Source: Larkinella soli
GTDB lineage: Bacteria > Bacteroidota > Bacteroidia > Cytophagales > Spirosomataceae
Assembly (NCBI RefSeq): GCF_003703975.1
Contig: NZ_QTJY01000009.1
Span: forward strand, 1 to 64,000
Direction of reading: 5' to 3'
Length of the DNA stretch: 64,000 nucleotides
Made by a program: the position numbers and the translations under genes. A model generated the notes under the pieces. That model was not told the origin of the DNA, did no database searches, and saw only the letters and a program-made list of their open reading frames with translations. Shown piece by piece: positions 25,475 through 33,686 of the stretch (its first letter is position 1; each line of letters starts with the position of its first letter).

Positions 25475-25569
25475 TTTTGTCTCCCCGACGAAGGAGGAGG
25501 CTTGTGGGCAGGCACTCAACGTGACCGATCAATCAGCCACAAGATCCCTCCGTCGTCGGGATGACAAAG
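25475..25569. repeat. REP-like inverted repeat, 33-bp arms
   Basis: Arm 1 (25475-25507, core CCCCGACGAAGGAGG) and arm 2 (25537-25569, reverse complement core CCCGACGACGGAGG) are imperfect inverted copies with a handful of mismatches, around a 29-nt centre. Both begin TTTGTC and end CTTGTGG in the same orientation. The core resembles the short palindromic intergenic repeats common in Cytophagales genomes. It lies between the convergent nth and ndk genes. Confidence 0.7.
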
Positions 25570-25639
25570 AGGAATGTATGGCGCGGCTTTTCGGTCGTCT
25601 GCCTGAAACCGCCCTATACCGCTGTTCGTCCGCCTTTTT

Positions 25640-26059
25640 TCAATACTGTTCCAAACCCGCGAAGAAGAAGTCGCCTTCGATTTTGGCGTTTTCGTCCGAG
25701 TCGGACCCGTGGATGGCGTTGGCTTCGATGGATTTGGCAAACAGTTTCCGGATGGTGCCCTCCTCGGCCTGCGCCGGGTTGGTGGCCCCGATCAGTTTAC
25801 GGAAATCGGCCACGGCATTGTCTTTTTCCAGAATCATCGGAATGATCGGCCCTGAAGACATATAGTCGCAAAGTGCCTGATAAAACGGACGTTCGCGGTG
25901 TACGGCGTAAAACTGCCCGGCCCGTTCGGCGGTCAGCTGGACTTTTTTAACGGCAATAATCCGAAAACCGGCTTCTTCGATCATTTTAATGATGGAACCG
26001 GAATGTCCCTCCGCTACGGCGTCGGGTTTAATCATCGTGAAGGTACGGTTGGTCGTCAT
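25640..26059 (-). CDS. ndk: Nucleoside diphosphate kinase
   Basis: The 139-residue protein exchanges the terminal phosphate between NTPs and NDPs. Family marks are [11 protein letters not shown] (residues 5-15), the catalytic histidine in N-A-I-H-G-S-D-S, and S-G-P-I-I-P-M. In place of the usual M-x-G-x-T-N-P-x-x-A there is [10 protein letters not shown], fully consistent. The start is ATG 26059; an ATG 33 nt upstream would add residues not seen in the family. A TACCTTTG box lies just upstream. It is divergent from nrnA. Confidence 0.95.
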   Translation of the reverse strand: MTTNRTFTMIKPDAVAEGHSGSIIKMIEEAGFRIIAVKKVQLTAERAGQFYAVHRERPFYQALCDYMSSGPIIPMILEKDNAVADFRKLIGATNPAQAEEGTIRKLFAKSIEANAIHGSDSDENAKIEGDFFFAGLEQY

Positions 26060-26089
26060 CAGGTTGAGATACAAAATATTATTTGGCTT

Positions 26090-26097
26090 CAAAGGTA
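26090..26097 (-). promoter_or_regulatory. -7 element TACCTTTG of ndk
   Basis: The minus strand reads TACCTTTG, a perfect TAnnTTTG box, 30 bp before the ndk start. A -33 TTG at the right spacing is not evident. Confidence 0.5.
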
Positions 26098-26122
26098 TAA
26101 AGATTTAGAGAACAATTCTTTG

Positions 26123-26130
26123 TAATTTTG
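26123..26130 (+). promoter_or_regulatory. -7 element TAATTTTG of nrnA
   Basis: TAATTTTG fits TAnnTTTG and lies 38 bp before ATG 26169, back to back with the ndk promoter 25 bp away. No matching -33 TTG is obvious. Confidence 0.5.
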
Positions 26131-26168
26131 CGAATTGATACCTCCCGCCAAACGGGCTGACTTTGTAA

Positions 26169-27185
26169 ATGCAAGATCTTGACGCCATCCGTGAACTGCT
26201 TCTGAAGCCCCAGACGGTGCTGATTACGACTCACCAGAATCCCGACGCCGATGCCCTCGGGTCGTCGCTGGGGCTGGCCGGCTACCTGAAAAAACGGGGA
26301 CACCGCGTTACCGTCGTGACCCCGACGGACTATCCGGAAAACCTTACCTGGATGCACGGAAACGAAGAAGTGATTGCCTTTGAAGAAAAGAAGCGCGTGG
26401 AGGTCAGTCAGCTGATCGAGCAGGCCGACAGTATTTTCTGCCTCGATTTTTCGGCGCTGAACCGCATCCGGCAGCTGGAACCGATGGTCCGGCAATCCCG
26501 GGCCAAAAAAGTCCTGATCGATCATCACCTGGAGCCGGAAGCGTTCGCCGATTACGTGTACTGGGACAGCTCCGCAGCCGCTACCGCCGAACTGATTTTC
26601 CGGCTTATCGACCAACTGGGCGACAAACACCTGATCGACGTAGCGATGGGTGAATGTCTTTACGCCGGCCTGATGACCGATACCGGATCGTTCCGGCACG
26701 CCAGCACGACGGGGTATGTACACCGGGTTGCCGCCGAATTACTGGACATCGGGGTGGAGGTCAATCCGATTCACCGACGGATTTACGACAATATTTCGAT
26801 TGAAAAACTCCGCTTTCTGGGCTATATCCTGGCTGAAAAACTGGTGGTCGTGCCCGAATACCGGTTTGCCTACATTACCATCACCGAAGCCGAACTGAAG
26901 CGCTTTCGTTCGAAAGCCGGGGATACGGAGGGGATGGTCAACTATGCTCTCTCGGTGGAGGGGGTGGTCATGGCGGCCATTCTGATCGACCGGGGCGACG
27001 AAATCAAGCTCTCCTTCCGGTCGGTGGGTGAGTTCTCCGTGCGGGATCTGGCCAGCCGGCATTTCAGCGGAGGAGGTCACCGGAACGCAGCCGGCGGTCG
27101 CACCGCGCTCAGTCTGAGAGATACCGAGGAACAACTGCTGAATGTGCTGCCGTTGTATCACGAACAACTATTGGAAACCGTTTAA
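26169..27185 (+). CDS. DHH-family bifunctional oligoribonuclease/pAp phosphatase (NrnA-like)
   Basis: The 338-residue cytosolic enzyme has the DHH domain motifs T-T-H-Q-N-P-D-A-D-A-L-G-S (metal-binding, residues 20-32), C-L-D-F-S, and L-I-D-H-H-L-E, then a DHHA1 domain ending in H-F-S-G-G-G-H-R-N-A-A-G-G, the substrate-binding glycine loop. This order and length match NrnA, which degrades nano-RNA and dephosphorylates pAp and can hydrolyse pGpG or linear dinucleotides. It is followed by two FKBP lipoprotein genes on the same strand, though the 68-bp gap and their function suggest separate roles. Confidence 0.9.
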   Translation: MQDLDAIRELLLKPQTVLITTHQNPDADALGSSLGLAGYLKKRGHRVTVVTPTDYPENLTWMHGNEEVIAFEEKKRVEVSQLIEQADSIFCLDFSALNRIRQLEPMVRQSRAKKVLIDHHLEPEAFADYVYWDSSAAATAELIFRLIDQLGDKHLIDVAMGECLYAGLMTDTGSFRHASTTGYVHRVAAELLDIGVEVNPIHRRIYDNISIEKLRFLGYILAEKLVVVPEYRFAYITITEAELKRFRSKAGDTEGMVNYALSVEGVVMAAILIDRGDEIKLSFRSVGEFSVRDLASRHFSGGGHRNAAGGRTALSLRDTEEQLLNVLPLYHEQLLETV

Positions 27186-27253
27186 TCAATACCCTCTGAC
27201 GCCCGGCCGCAGCTGCCTGACTCCCGGCGTCGCTTATCAATTCTCAATTCAAA

Positions 27254-28183
27254 ATGATGAATCTCAAAACCATTAGTAAACTATCCCTGCTGGTAGCGGT
27301 ACTGGCGGCCTGTGACAAAAACCGCGTACAGGTAACCGAGAGCGGTCTGAAGTACCAGATGCACGAAGACGTGGAGGATACGCGCAAGGCGAAGGTGGGC
27401 GATGTGATCACCTTTAACCTGACGGTGAAGAACAGCAAGGATTCTCTCCTGGGCAGCAGCTACAAAAACGGCGCGCCCGTCAAACAGCCGCTGCAGGCCT
27501 CGACCTTCAAGGGAAGCCTCGAAGAAGGACTGGCCCTGCTGAGCAAAGGCGACAGCGCGACGATCTTCGTCAACGCCGACTCGATTGCCGCCCGCTCGAT
27601 GCAGGCACTGCCGGCCTTCATTCCGAAAGGCTCCGATATTGCCTATACCATCAAAGTACTCGACGTTCAGTCGATGGAGGATTTCCAGAAGGACCAGGTG
27701 ACCCAACGCGAAAAGCAGAAAGGGACCGACGCCAAAACCATCGCCGACTTTGCCGCCAAAAACAAGCTGAACGGTCAGAAAACGCCCTCCGGCGTGTATT
27801 ATGTGATTACCCAGCCGGGCGCCGGGCCGAACCCGACCAACGGCGACGTCGTCAAGGTGAAGTATACCGGTAAGCTGCTGAGCGGTAAGGTGTTCGATAG
27901 CTCGGATAAAGACCCGCGTTCGCAGGCCGGCGTGGACTTTCCGCTGGGTCAGGGCATGGTGATCCCGGGTTGGGAAGAAGGCATCCGCCAGCTGAAAAAA
28001 GGGGGTAAGGGAACCCTGATCATCCCGTCCGGAGCCGCCTATGGTGCCGACGGCGTGCCGGGTGCCATTCCGCCGAACTCGGTCATTATGTTCGATGTCG
28101 AACTGGTAGACGTCCGGAAAGGCGGGGCCGGCGCTCCTGGTGCTCCCGGTGCCGGTGCCGGAGTTCCGCAGGGGGCGAACTAA
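27254..28183 (+). CDS. Lipoprotein FKBP-type peptidyl-prolyl isomerase
   Basis: The 309-residue protein starts with a lipoprotein signal (L-A-A-C, lipidated C20, after tandem Met). The first half (40-145) is a degenerate FKBP-like module (V-G-D-V-I-T-F-N-L-T-V, then L-S-K-G-D-S-A-T-I-F-V). The second (about 170-290) is a canonical FKBP domain with V-K-V-K-Y-T-G-K-L, F-D-S-S, V-I-P-G-W-E-E-G-I and Y-G-A-D-G. A Gly/Ala/Pro-rich tail ends the protein. It should catalyse proline isomerisation or act as a chaperone in the periplasm. The next gene encodes a shorter-tailed relative with the same two-module plan, likely an old tandem duplication. Confidence 0.9.
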   Translation: MMNLKTISKLSLLVAVLAACDKNRVQVTESGLKYQMHEDVEDTRKAKVGDVITFNLTVKNSKDSLLGSSYKNGAPVKQPLQASTFKGSLEEGLALLSKGDSATIFVNADSIAARSMQALPAFIPKGSDIAYTIKVLDVQSMEDFQKDQVTQREKQKGTDAKTIADFAAKNKLNGQKTPSGVYYVITQPGAGPNPTNGDVVKVKYTGKLLSGKVFDSSDKDPRSQAGVDFPLGQGMVIPGWEEGIRQLKKGGKGTLIIPSGAAYGADGVPGAIPPNSVIMFDVELVDVRKGGAGAPGAPGAGAGVPQGAN

Positions 28184-28198
28184 TTTTGTAATGAGCCG

Positions 28199-28231
28199 AC
28201 GAACCCGATACCAGGCACGTGTCGGGTTCGT
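28199..28231 (+). terminator. Hairpin between the two FKBP genes
   Basis: ACGAACCCGA (28199-28208) pairs with TCGGGTTCGT (28222-28231); the stem can be extended inward with one mismatch. Only a short T-rich tail follows, so it may attenuate more than terminate. Confidence 0.55.
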
Positions 28232-28276
28232 TGTTTATAGGTGAGAATACACGGACTATTAAGCAATTGGAATTCA

Positions 28277-29203
28277 ATGAAACTTGTCAGAAGCTTGCGG
28301 AAAAGCAGTCTGGCCGTTGCGCTGATCGGGCTGATGATTTCGCAGCTGGGCTGTCAACCGGACCCGGGCGAAGCGCTGAACGACCGGAAACGGCGGGAAA
28401 ACGACGAAGAGATCAATGCCTACCTCGATAAGAACAACCTGAAAGGGCAGGTGGTCAAGGACGAGGTAACGGGTTTGTATATCGTTCGGACGAAAGCCGT
28501 TCCGGGCGGACAAACGCCCCAGACCGGCGACGAGGTGAAATACTACTTCGTTCAGAGCCGGCTCGACGGGGTGGTGGTCGACAGTTCGAATTTTGCCGGA
28601 AAGACTCCTAACCTGGTCACGATCGGGTCCCCGGGTCAGGGAGCAATCACCGCCCGGCTGTACAACGGTCTTCAATTATTGAAGGAAGGCGAAGTGGCCA
28701 TCGTACTGGCGCCTTTCGATCCGACGGATAACAAGAGCGGTAACCTGCTGCTGCCGGCCTACACGCCTGTCCGCTACGATGTGACGATGGTCAGCGTCCG
28801 GTCGGAAGACGAACAGATTCAGGATTATCTGGCGGAGAAAAACCTGACGGCCGCCGAGAAAACCAGCTCCGGCCTTCGGTTTCTGCGGACGCAGGCCTAT
28901 CCGGATTCGGCCCAGGTCAAAGCCGGCCAGACCGTCAAGGTAAAGTATACGGGCCGTCTGCTGAACGGAAACCAGTTCGACAGCAGCACCTCCGGAGCGG
29001 ATTTTACGATCGGCACGGGCGCCGTCATTCCGGCCTGGGACGAAGCGTTCGTGAAGCTGCGCGTGGGTGAAAAAGCCACCATCGTGCTGCCCTCCTCGAT
29101 CGGGTACGGGGTGGCCGGCCGGCGTAACAGTACGACGGGTGCCTACACCATACCGCCCTATGCCCCGCTGGCCTTCGACGTTGAAGTCGTCAGCGCCAAA
29201 TAA
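28277..29203 (+). CDS. Lipoprotein FKBP-type peptidyl-prolyl isomerase (second copy)
   Basis: The 308-residue protein begins at ATG 28277 with a basic n-region (K-L-V-R-S-L-R-K), a hydrophobic core and the lipobox Q-L-G-C. Like its neighbour it has a degenerate FKBP module first (E-V-K-Y-Y-F-V, then L-L-K-E-G-E-V-A-I-V) and a canonical one at the end with V-K-V-K-Y-T-G-R-L-L, F-D-S-S, V-I-P-A-W-D-E-A-F and I-P-P-Y-A-P-L-A-F-D-V. Both probably sit in the periplasm-facing leaflet and help fold secreted or outer-membrane proteins. Some gliding bacteria have a lipid-linked PPIase (GldI) of this type. A strong terminator follows. Confidence 0.9.
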   Translation: MKLVRSLRKSSLAVALIGLMISQLGCQPDPGEALNDRKRRENDEEINAYLDKNNLKGQVVKDEVTGLYIVRTKAVPGGQTPQTGDEVKYYFVQSRLDGVVVDSSNFAGKTPNLVTIGSPGQGAITARLYNGLQLLKEGEVAIVLAPFDPTDNKSGNLLLPAYTPVRYDVTMVSVRSEDEQIQDYLAEKNLTAAEKTSSGLRFLRTQAYPDSAQVKAGQTVKVKYTGRLLNGNQFDSSTSGADFTIGTGAVIPAWDEAFVKLRVGEKATIVLPSSIGYGVAGRRNSTTGAYTIPPYAPLAFDVEVVSAK

Positions 29204-29222
29204 GATCAATTGATTACATTGC

Positions 29223-29253
29223 AGGGCTGTCTTTCGAAAGACAGCCCTTTTTT
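29223..29253 (+). terminator. Intrinsic terminator after the second FKBP gene
   Basis: AGGGCTGTCTTT (29223-29234) pairs with AAAGACAGCCCT (29237-29248) followed by a run of six T. Confidence 0.85.
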
Positions 29254-29266
29254 ATACCCTGTTCCT

Positions 29267-29854
29267 ATGACGCTTTGCTTTGCCACCAACAACGCCAATA
29301 AACTCCGGGAAATAGCCGCCATGCTCGGTGAGCGGTTCGAACTGAAAACCCTTCAGGGCATCGGCTGCTTCGAGGAAATACCCGAAACCCGGAACACCAT
29401 CGCCGGTAATTCGCACCAGAAAGCCGAGCATGTCTGGACGCACTACGGCGTCGATTGCTTTGCGGACGATACCGGGCTGGAAGTCGATGCGCTAGACGGA
29501 GCGCCGGGCGTGGATTCGGCCTTTTATGCCGGGATGCCGCGCAGCTACGAACGGAACGTCGCCCTGCTGCTGAACAATCTAAAAGGCCGGCCCGACCGCC
29601 GGGCGCGCTTCCGGACGGTCATTACGCTGGTGATCGGGGGCGAGTATACCGCTTTTGAAGGCGTGGTGGAGGGCCATATCCTAAGCGAACCGCGCGGTGT
29701 GGAAGGTTTCGGCTACGACCCCGTTTTTCAGCCCGAAGGTTACGACCGCACCTTTGCCGAAATGAGCATGGAGGAAAAAGCCGCCATCAGCCACCGGGGC
29801 CGGGCGTTCGAGAAGCTCGTCGCCTTTCTCAAATCCCGTCAGGACCAGTACTAA
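29267..29854 (+). CDS. rdgB: dITP/XTP pyrophosphatase (HAM1/RdgB)
   Basis: The 195-residue enzyme hydrolyses non-canonical purine triphosphates (dITP, XTP) to monophosphates so they are not built into DNA. The N-terminal A-T-N-N-A-N-K-L-R-E-I motif, F-A-D-D-T-G-L-E-V-D-A-L, G-A-P-G-V-D-S-A-F-Y-A-G, G-F-G-Y-D-P-V-F and S-H-R-G-R-A all match the family. ATG 29267 follows the upstream terminator by 13 bp, so any earlier in-frame start (29210) would lie before or in the hairpin and is rejected. How it is transcribed past the terminator is unclear, perhaps by a weak promoter in the tail. Confidence 0.93.
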   Translation: MTLCFATNNANKLREIAAMLGERFELKTLQGIGCFEEIPETRNTIAGNSHQKAEHVWTHYGVDCFADDTGLEVDALDGAPGVDSAFYAGMPRSYERNVALLLNNLKGRPDRRARFRTVITLVIGGEYTAFEGVVEGHILSEPRGVEGFGYDPVFQPEGYDRTFAEMSMEEKAAISHRGRAFEKLVAFLKSRQDQY

Positions 29855-29892
29855 AGCCGTCAGCGGAACCCTAAGTTCGCTGACGGATTATA

Positions 29893-29931
29893 AAAAAAAC
29901 CGCCGGAAGCGATTTCCGGCGGTTTTTTTTA
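29893..29931. terminator. Bidirectional terminator between rdgB and ppiD
   Basis: A 15-bp stem (AAAAAACCGCCGGAA / TTCCGGCGGTTTTTT) with a 4-nt loop has A- and T-runs on both ends and serves the two convergent genes. A second, weaker hairpin (GTCAGCGGA... /...TTCGCTGAC) lies just upstream at about 29858-29884. Confidence 0.88.
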
Positions 29932-29954
29932 TTTTTCCAAATGGGAGAGGCTGA

Positions 29955-32063
29955 TCAATAGAACTTCGCGCGACGGTCTTTGACCTTGGCATTTTCGCGG
30001 ATGGCTTCGTTGATGAAGAAGCCGGTCCGGGCGCTCGCGTTCTGCTGAATCTGGTTCTTGTACATCGTGTAATCGGCCACGGCCGGAGCCGGGGTGATTT
30101 TGGTCGTTTCCATGATCAGAATGCCGTTGTCACCGGTCAGCGGCTTCGAGCGTTTCCCGGCTTTCAGACCGAACACCTTCCCGACGGCAACCGGATCGAC
30201 GCCGGCGGTTTTCAGGAAGCCCGTTGCCAGGTTGATGTCGGTCACCGACTCGACCAGGGCACCGGCGCCGTATTTCTGGGCAATCGATTCGAGCGTTCCG
30301 GATGCGTTGCCCAGCTTGCCGATGATCTGTTGCGCCTTCAGTTCGTTGCGCACCTTCGTAGTCAGTTCCTGACGGAAATTGTCGACCGTTACCTGGTCTT
30401 CGGTGGTCTCGCCGTTCAGCACCGCCACCACATACTGATCGTCTACCTCGATGGCCGACGAAATGTCGTTCAGGTCCGTTTCGTCGTTAAAAGCCCAGCG
30501 GACGAGTTCCCGGGCGTTGGCCAGCGCGTTGACATTGGTCGCGTTTTCGGGGATGCGCTCGGCGGTGGCGATCACCAGTTTATCTTTCTTGGCATTTTCC
30601 TCGAACGCTTCCTTAGATGTGCTTTCGGTGGCAAACTGCTCGGCTTTGCGGTAGACCTCGTCGCGGGTGGCCTGGCTCGGAGCGATGGTTTTGCCGATGG
30701 AGGCAATGCGATACAGCGTGTTGGTTTTGGGTTCGGTAACCTTGATGATGTGGTAGCCGAAGTCGGTTTCGATTACCCGCGGAATCAGGCCCGTGCCGTT
30801 GAAGCCGAACACGGCGGCCTCGAACGGTTTCACCATCCGGCCGTCATTTTTGAAGTAGCCGAGGTCACCGCCCTGCTGCGCCGATCCGTCGTCGCTGTTG
30901 GTCTGGGCCAGGGCTTCGAAGCTGGCCCCGCCCTGAATCTGCTTCAGGATGCCTTCGGCCCGCAGACGAGCCACGACCTTCGCCGAGTCGCCGGTGCCTT
31001 TCGGGCGGATCAGGATATGGCTGGCCCGTACGGTAAAGGCGGTATCTCGCTTCGTGCCGCCGAACTTATAGATGAAATACGTATTGTTTTCCTTGTAAGG
31101 GCCGTAGACCCCGCCCGGAGAGAAGGTGCTGACGGTGGCTCTGAGCTGGTCCGGCATTTCGCCGAGGGTCATATAGAGCGGAGCCGGGATGTCCGAGTTC
31201 ATCCGGGCGTACGAAGAGTCGTTCGTCGCCGTAGCCAGTCCTCGCGCCAGCGTTTTGATCTGTTCGTAGAGGGAGGTGCTGTCTTCTTTCGACGGGGTAA
31301 CCGGGAAGGTCACATATTGTATCGTCCGGCTATTGAAGCTCTTGAACTGGTCTTTGTGCTTATCCAGGTATTCCTGCAGTTGGGCGTCGGTCACCTTCAC
31401 GGTCGTGTCGGGAACGGAATAATACGGAATAAACAGGAATTTGGCGTCCGCCTTGGTATTCTGGGCCTGGTATTCCTTCTGCGCTTCGGCCGTGGTGGCG
31501 TAGACCGACAGCCGGAGCAGGTTTTCATACTTGGTCCGCAGGCGGTCGGCGCTCAGGTTCTTCTCGAAGTTTGCCCAGGCCAGTTGTTGTTCCGGCGGCA
31601 GGCTTTTGAGGTTCTTCAGATAGTTGATAACCGTATTTTTGTCGAAAACGCCGGTCTGCGGGTTGGTGAAGGTCTGCCGGATAGCCGGGCTGATGTAATT
31701 CCCCTGCACCATGTCGATCAGCTCTTCGCGGGTGACGGCGAGGCCGAGGGCGTCGTATTCTTTCTGATAGGCGATATCTAAAATAAATTGATTCCAGGCC
31801 TGATCGCGGAGCTGGATCTGGTCCTGGTCGGAAGCCGGCCGACCCGTCTGCTGCTCATAAGCGGCCCGGGCTTCGTCGACCTTGGTGTTAAACTCCTGAT
31901 AGGAAATTTTCTGGCCGGCTATCTCCCCAACCGACTGATCCTGACCACCGAAAAGGCTCTGTGAACCCAGCAGGTCTCCTCCTACGATAAATAAAATCAA
32001 ACTGATGGCAATGACGGCCACCGCAACGCCTGATTTTTCCCTAATCTTATTGATTAACGCCAT
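29955..32063 (-). CDS. PpiD-like periplasmic folding factor (SurA N + parvulin)
   Basis: The 702-residue protein has one N-terminal membrane anchor (residues 13-32, V-A-V-A-V-I-A-I-S-L-I-L-F-I-V) with no cleavage site, a SurA_N chaperone region (Y-Q-E-F-N-T-K-V-D-E-A-R, then the D-Q-A-W-N-Q-F-I-L-D helix) and a parvulin PPIase domain around 345-455 (A-S-H-I-L-I-R, G-G-D-L-G-Y-F, V-I-E-T-D-F-G-Y-H-I-I-K-V). This is the PpiD plan: a membrane-tethered chaperone that receives newly exported proteins at the Sec channel. A second, C-terminal SurA-like helical segment follows. It is transcribed alone. Confidence 0.9.
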   Translation of the reverse strand: MALINKIREKSGVAVAVIAISLILFIVGGDLLGSQSLFGGQDQSVGEIAGQKISYQEFNTKVDEARAAYEQQTGRPASDQDQIQLRDQAWNQFILDIAYQKEYDALGLAVTREELIDMVQGNYISPAIRQTFTNPQTGVFDKNTVINYLKNLKSLPPEQQLAWANFEKNLSADRLRTKYENLLRLSVYATTAEAQKEYQAQNTKADAKFLFIPYYSVPDTTVKVTDAQLQEYLDKHKDQFKSFNSRTIQYVTFPVTPSKEDSTSLYEQIKTLARGLATATNDSSYARMNSDIPAPLYMTLGEMPDQLRATVSTFSPGGVYGPYKENNTYFIYKFGGTKRDTAFTVRASHILIRPKGTGDSAKVVARLRAEGILKQIQGGASFEALAQTNSDDGSAQQGGDLGYFKNDGRMVKPFEAAVFGFNGTGLIPRVIETDFGYHIIKVTEPKTNTLYRIASIGKTIAPSQATRDEVYRKAEQFATESTSKEAFEENAKKDKLVIATAERIPENATNVNALANARELVRWAFNDETDLNDISSAIEVDDQYVVAVLNGETTEDQVTVDNFRQELTTKVRNELKAQQIIGKLGNASGTLESIAQKYGAGALVESVTDINLATGFLKTAGVDPVAVGKVFGLKAGKRSKPLTGDNGILIMETTKITPAPAVADYTMYKNQIQQNASARTGFFINEAIRENAKVKDRRAKFY

Positions 32064-32366
32064 TGTTGGTTATACGAAAATTTGATCCGCAAAATGAATA
32101 AAGCTCCCCAAAACGATTGATTGTGAGATAGTTATTTTGCAGAGCAATGGATTGAGGAAAACATTTAGTTAAACTTTTACTTCGGATTTGTCAAAAAGAG
32201 CCGCAAGTTAACGATTTGTGTTCGGTGTCGCAAGCGGCCGGCCCTTCTAAATGTTGATCCAAAACGTTGAGAAAAAGCGACTTTCTTCCCACCTGTTCCG
32301 TCGGGCGGCAGGGTGGTGGCGGGTTTGTCGTTAATTTTCAGGGCGTGGCCGGTCGTCGTGACGGTT
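32064..32366. other. Gene-free 303-bp spacer between ppiD and the polyketide synthase
   Basis: Both flanking genes are on the minus strand. The left part (32064-32230) is AT-rich and should contain the ppiD promoter, though no clean TAnnTTTG was found on that strand. No repeat, RNA gene or terminator hairpin with a T-run was seen. Confidence 0.5.
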
Positions 32367-33566
32367 TCAGGAAGCGGCCTGCACCGGAACGGCGGAGCGG
32401 TGTCCGGCGCCGGCCGGTTGGCGGGAAGTGGCCGGAATGATCTCCAGAATCATGGATTCCAGCGTCAGACCGGGGCCGAAGGCGCAGCTGAGAATATGTC
32501 CGCCCGCCGGGTTCTGAAGGGGTTCTTGCTCATACGGCGGCCGATGGCCGGGGGCCAGGGCCTGCCGGATCTTACTGAGAACGAACAGGACCGTGGCCGA
32601 CGACATATTTCCGAACTCTCTGAGGACCTCGTAGGCAAACCGGTTTTCATGCGACCCGATACCGAGTTGCTCTTCAATAACTTCCAGAATCCGGCGGCCC
32701 CCGGGGTGCAGGGCGTAGTGGGTGATGTCCTCGATGACCAGCCGGCCCCGTTCCAGCAGCCGCGACAGCGCCTGGCCGATTCCCTGCCGGATGACGGTCG
32801 GCACCTCGGGCGTCAGGGTCATCTCAAAGCCGTGGTCGCCGATGATCCAGCCCATGTCGGTTTTTCCCTGCGTCAGCAGATCGCAGAAGAAGGTCTGCAT
32901 CCGGAAGGAGCCGTTCGGGCTCGGCGCCGATTCGACGAGAACGGCGGCCGCCCCGTCCGAAAAGAGGGCATTGGAGAGCAGGTTGTTCTCGTCGCTATGC
33001 TTCTGAAAATGAATGGTGCAGAGTTCTACGCAGACCACCAGCACCCGGGCCGACGCGTCGGCCCGCACGAGGGCGTCGGCGGTTTTCAGGGCATTGAAGG
33101 CCCCGTAGCAGCCCATGAAGTTGATGGCCGTCCGGTGAATGGTCGTCGGCAGGCCGAGGGCTTCGATCAGGTCGATGTCCAGCCCGGGAGCATACATGCC
33201 CGTACAGCTAACGGTAATGAGGTGAGTGGGCCGGAGGTCGGTTTGATCCGGGGCAAGGCAGTCGCGGACGGCTTTCAGCGCGAGCGGCAGGGCCTCGGAC
33301 CGGTATACCTCCATCCGCCGGCCGACCGTCGGGAAAGGTTCAAGATCAGGTGTGTTTGGAAAAAATGTATATTCACCCGGGGAAGCGCCGTAATCGGGAA
33401 GCACGGAATGCCGCCGGTCGATGCGGGTTTGCCGGTACAGCACCTGGAGTTTTCGCCGGTCGCGGTCGTCGAGCCGCAGTGCCTGGCCCATGAAAGAAGC
33501 GATTTGTGATTGTGAAAAGCCGTATTGCGGTACGGCCGTACCAATGGCTGTAATATAGCTGTCCAT
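32367..33566 (-). CDS. Type III polyketide synthase (chalcone/stilbene synthase-like)
   Basis: The 399-residue protein is a thiolase-fold type III PKS. The catalytic triad is intact: C153 in I-N-F-M-G-C-Y-G-A-F-N-A, H287 in Y-A-L-H-P-G-G-R-R-I-L and N320 in E-F-G-N-M-S-S-A-T-V-L-F. The G-G-H-I-L-S-C-A-F-G-P-G-L-T loop near the C-terminus is also typical. Such bacterial enzymes condense malonyl-CoA onto an acyl starter to give alkylresorcinols, alkylpyrones or related phenols, so the product may be a phenolic lipid. It is divergent from a UbiA prenyltransferase 120 bp away, making a minimal two-gene biosynthetic locus. The product is not predictable from the sequence. Confidence 0.92.
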   Translation of the reverse strand: MDSYITAIGTAVPQYGFSQSQIASFMGQALRLDDRDRRKLQVLYRQTRIDRRHSVLPDYGASPGEYTFFPNTPDLEPFPTVGRRMEVYRSEALPLALKAVRDCLAPDQTDLRPTHLITVSCTGMYAPGLDIDLIEALGLPTTIHRTAINFMGCYGAFNALKTADALVRADASARVLVVCVELCTIHFQKHSDENNLLSNALFSDGAAAVLVESAPSPNGSFRMQTFFCDLLTQGKTDMGWIIGDHGFEMTLTPEVPTVIRQGIGQALSRLLERGRLVIEDITHYALHPGGRRILEVIEEQLGIGSHENRFAYEVLREFGNMSSATVLFVLSKIRQALAPGHRPPYEQEPLQNPAGGHILSCAFGPGLTLESMILEIIPATSRQPAGAGHRSAVPVQAAS

Positions 33567-33686
33567 GAATGCTGAAAGTTACCGGCTGGAGCGGACCCAC
33601 CTCAATAGTTGTATAACCGGAGTTCAAGGGTAATGTTATGGCGGATGCGTCGGATGCAGCCGTTCTCCTAAAGCCTTCCTGATCGT

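Noticed and set aside
25445-25639. Possible small gene between nth and ndk (ATG 25578)
   Set aside because: The frame runs into the ndk gene antisense and the region is dominated by the inverted repeat; no family-like sequence.
30330-31781. A 483-codon plus-strand frame opposite ppiD, and similar long antisense frames at 32313-33509, 35745-36908 and 37221-38684
   Set aside because: All lie antisense to clearly recognisable genes and have no family-like sequence; they result from high GC at third codon positions.
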